Shown here one piece after another: positions 4,292-6,383 of a DNA stretch of 6,383 nt (positions within the stretch are counted from its first letter, which is position 1; every line of letters starts with the position of its first letter). The notes beneath the pieces were generated by a model. That model saw only the letters and a list, made by a program, of their open reading frames with translations, was not told the origin of the DNA and ran no database searches. Origin of the DNA: JAEKLB01 sp050249235 (lineage in GTDB: Bacteria > Actinomycetota > Acidimicrobiia > Acidimicrobiales > CADCSY01); assembly GCA_050249235.1 (NCBI GenBank), contig JBFWQW010000138.1, positions 1 through 6,383 on the forward strand, read 5' to 3'. The translations under genes were made by a program, and so were the position numbers.

Positions 4292-6383
4292 TGGCCACCG
4301 TCGACCGGGTCCTGCCCTGGCGCCGGGGCGCCGTCCCCGCCGACGAGATCGCACCGCTGCTGGCCTCGTTCCGAGCCCGGCACCCGAAGAGCCCGACGGC
4401 GATGATCAGCCGGGCCTATGCCGACGCCGCCAACGCCCACCAGGGCCAGGTGCGCAACTCGGGCGAGGCCTACATCGAGCACCCGATGGCGGTGGCGAAG
4501 ATCGTGGCCGACCTGGGCCTCGACGACGTGTCCGTGGCCGCCGCGCTGCTCCACGACGCCGTCGAGGACACCACGCTCACGGTCGAGGAGATCCGTAACA
4601 CCTTCGGCAACGAGGTGGCGGCCATCGTCGACGGGGTCACCAAGCTCGACCGGATCAGCTTCGACACGAGGGAGCAGCAGCAGGCCGCCACGATGCGCAA
4701 GATGCTCGTGGCGATGGCCAAGGACCTCCGCGTCCTGCTCATCAAGCTGGCCGACCGCCTCCACAACATGCGGACCATCGCCTCGATGCCGGCGATGAAC
4801 CAGGCCCGCACCGCCCAGGAGACGCTCGAGATCTACGCCCCGCTCGCCCACCGCCTCGGCATGCAGGAGATGAAGCAGCAGCTCGAGGACCTCTCGTTCG
4901 CGGCGCTGCACCCGAAGCGCTACGCCGAGATCGAGCAGATGGTGTCGACCCGCAGCCCGGAGCGCGACATCTTCCTCGGCCAGGTCCTCACCGAGGTGCG
5001 CCAGCGCCTCGACGAGCTGCACATCCACGGCGAGGTGAGCGGCCGACCGAAGCACCTCTGGTCCATCTACGAGAAGATGGTCGTCAAGGGCAAGGAGTTC
5101 GACGACATCTACGACCTGGTCGGCATCCGGGTGATCGTCGACCGCGTCGAGGACTGCTACGCCGCCCTGGGCTCGATCCATGCCACCTGGAAGCCGGTGC
5201 AGGGTCGGATCAAGGACTACATCGCCATGCCGAAGTTCAACCTCTACCAGTCGCTGCACACGACGGTGGTGGGGCCGCAGGGCAAGCCCATCGAGGTCCA
5301 GATCCGCACCCGGGAGATGCACACCCGCTCCGAGTACGGGGTGGCCGCCCACTGGGCCTACAAGGACCGCGTCACCGCCACCGACATGGCCTGGCTCTCG
5401 CGGATCGTCGAGTGGCAGTCGGAGACCGGCGACCCCGACGAGTTCATGAAGACCCTGAAGGTCGACCTCGACCAGGACGAGGTCTTCGTCTTCACCCCCA
5501 AGGGCAAGGTCGTCACCCTCCCGGACGGCTCCACGCCCATCGACTTCGCCTACGCCATCCACACCGACGTCGGCCACGCCTGCATCGGCGCCCGGGTGAA
5601 CGGCCGGCTCCAGCCGCTCGACTCGAAGCTGGCGTCGGGCGACACGGTCGAGATCTTCACGTCGAAGGTCGAGCACGGGCCGTCCCGCGACTGGCTCCAG
5701 CTGGTGGCCAGCCCCCGGGCCCGCAACAAGATCCGCCAGTGGTTCTCACGGGAGCGCCGGGAGGACGCCCTCGAGGCCGGCCGCGAGGACCTCACCCGGG
5801 CGCTTCGGCGGGAGGCCCTGCCCGTGCAGAAGGTCCTGAGCGGGCCCCAGCTGGCCGACGTGGCCCAGGCCATGTCCTACACCGACGTCGATTCCCTGCT
5901 CATCGCCATCGGCGAGAACCACCTCTCGAGCCAGTCGGTCGCCCAGAAGATCACCCGGGACCTCCGCTCGGGCGAGGGCGAGGAGCAGCTGCCGGTCACG
6001 GCCCGAGCCCCCCGCCGCCGCAAGCCCGTCTCCGGGATCCACGTGGAGGGCCTCGACGACGTCATGGTCCGGCTGTCACGGTGCTGCACGCCGGTCCCCG
6101 GCGACGAGATCATGGGCTTCGTCACCCGCGGCCGCGGCGTGTCGGTGCACCGGACCGACTGCGCCAACGCCGTGTCGCTCGCCGCCGCCCAGGGCGACCG
6201 CAACATCGAGGTCGAGTGGGACAAGGACGGTGCCAGCGGCGTCTTCGTGGTGTCGATCGAGGTGAAGGCGCTCGACCGGGCCCGCCTCCTGCGCGACGTG
6301 TCGGCGTCGCTGTCCGACCACCACGTCAACATCCTCGCCTGCAGCACCCAGACCGGTGCCGACCGGGTGTCGCGCATGCGGTT
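4291..6383 (+). CDS. rel: Bifunctional (p)ppGpp synthetase/hydrolase, RelA/SpoT family (partial, runs off right edge)
   Basis: The first 697 residues of a long Rel; about 30-90 C-terminal residues are missing compared with the usual 720-790. It makes and degrades the stringent-response alarmone (p)ppGpp. The HD hydrolase domain is complete: Arg55, His64, the HDAVED motif (His88, Asp89, Glu92, Asp93) and Asn159 in DRLHNMR. The synthetase domain follows, with GRPKHLWSIYEK (251-262), YDLVGIRV (from 274, Asp275), Tyr319, His323 and IEVQIRT (334-340). The RIKD motif (306-309) is of the RxKD type found in bifunctional Rel/SpoT enzymes, not the ExDD of synthetase-only RelA. TGS domain: about 396-458. 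Zinc-finger region: Cys598, Cys599, His620 and Cys624. The ACT domain starts near 651 and is cut by the window end. The start ATG 4291 overlaps the apt stop and leaves a normal-length N-terminus; Met38 would be too short. No Shine-Dalgarno sequence is seen, so translation is probably coupled to apt. Confidence 0.97.
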   Translation, partial: MATVDRVLPWRRGAVPADEIAPLLASFRARHPKSPTAMISRAYADAANAHQGQVRNSGEAYIEHPMAVAKIVADLGLDDVSVAAALLHDAVEDTTLTVEEIRNTFGNEVAAIVDGVTKLDRISFDTREQQQAATMRKMLVAMAKDLRVLLIKLADRLHNMRTIASMPAMNQARTAQETLEIYAPLAHRLGMQEMKQQLEDLSFAALHPKRYAEIEQMVSTRSPERDIFLGQVLTEVRQRLDELHIHGEVSGRPKHLWSIYEKMVVKGKEFDDIYDLVGIRVIVDRVEDCYAALGSIHATWKPVQGRIKDYIAMPKFNLYQSLHTTVVGPQGKPIEVQIRTREMHTRSEYGVAAHWAYKDRVTATDMAWLSRIVEWQSETGDPDEFMKTLKVDLDQDEVFVFTPKGKVVTLPDGSTPIDFAYAIHTDVGHACIGARVNGRLQPLDSKLASGDTVEIFTSKVEHGPSRDWLQLVASPRARNKIRQWFSRERREDALEAGREDLTRALRREALPVQKVLSGPQLADVAQAMSYTDVDSLLIAIGENHLSSQSVAQKITRDLRSGEGEEQLPVTARAPRRRKPVSGIHVEGLDDVMVRLSRCCTPVPGDEIMGFVTRGRGVSVHRTDCANAVSLAAAQGDRNIEVEWDKDGASGVFVVSIEVKALDRARLLRDVSASLSDHHVNILACSTQTGADRVSRMR

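Noticed and set aside
5040..5380. Possibility that the Rel protein is a synthetase-only RelA
   Set aside because: The hydrolase HD residues are all present and the synthetase motif is RIKD, not ExDD, which indicates a bifunctional enzyme.
4051..5676. 541-codon open frame on the minus strand opposite rel
   Set aside because: It is rich in Asp, Val, Leu, His and Arg in the pattern expected from the complement of a high-GC gene, and shows no recognisable domain. The plus strand encodes an unmistakable Rel.

Overview
This window holds ordinary, well-organised housekeeping genes from a very GC-rich genome (roughly 70-75 % by eye). All recognised genes are on the + strand. The organism is most likely an actinomycete-type high-GC Gram-positive (Actinomycetota). 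The gene order yajC-secD-secF-apt-rel is the classical actinobacterial arrangement. A threonine-rich low-complexity linker in SecD and TANNNT boxes just upstream of ATG codons suggest the class Acidimicrobiia, but that finer placement is an inference.

Layout, left to right: (1) bases 1-63 look like the last 20 codons of an upstream gene, plausibly ruvB. (2) 72-764 encodes an adenylate-kinase-family protein with a shortened four-cysteine LID and a variant P-loop. (3) 765-850 is a short intergenic gap with a candidate -10 box. (4) 851-3683 encodes the Sec accessory membrane module YajC, SecD and SecF, with overlapping stop and start codons. (5) 3684-3718 is a 35-base gap with a candidate promoter placed for leaderless transcription of apt. 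(6) 3719-4291 is apt, adenine phosphoribosyltransferase. (7) From 4291, overlapping the apt stop by one base, a bifunctional RelA/SpoT-type (p)ppGpp synthetase/hydrolase runs off the right edge. Its hydrolase, synthetase, TGS and zinc-finger parts are complete; only the end of the ACT domain is missing.

The genes form two functional groups. YajC-SecD-SecF is the proton-motive-force-driven accessory complex of the SecYEG translocon. The flanking genes are linked by adenine-nucleotide chemistry: Apt makes AMP from adenine and PRPP, Rel releases AMP when it pyrophosphorylates GDP or GTP with ATP, and an adenylate kinase would return AMP to ADP. I see no mobile element, CRISPR array, RNA gene or defence-type system, and I do not think the window contains a previously undescribed system. 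The parts most worth a second look are the unusual adenylate kinase placed between the ruvB-like end and yajC, the Thr-rich insert in SecD, and the leaderless-type start signals.
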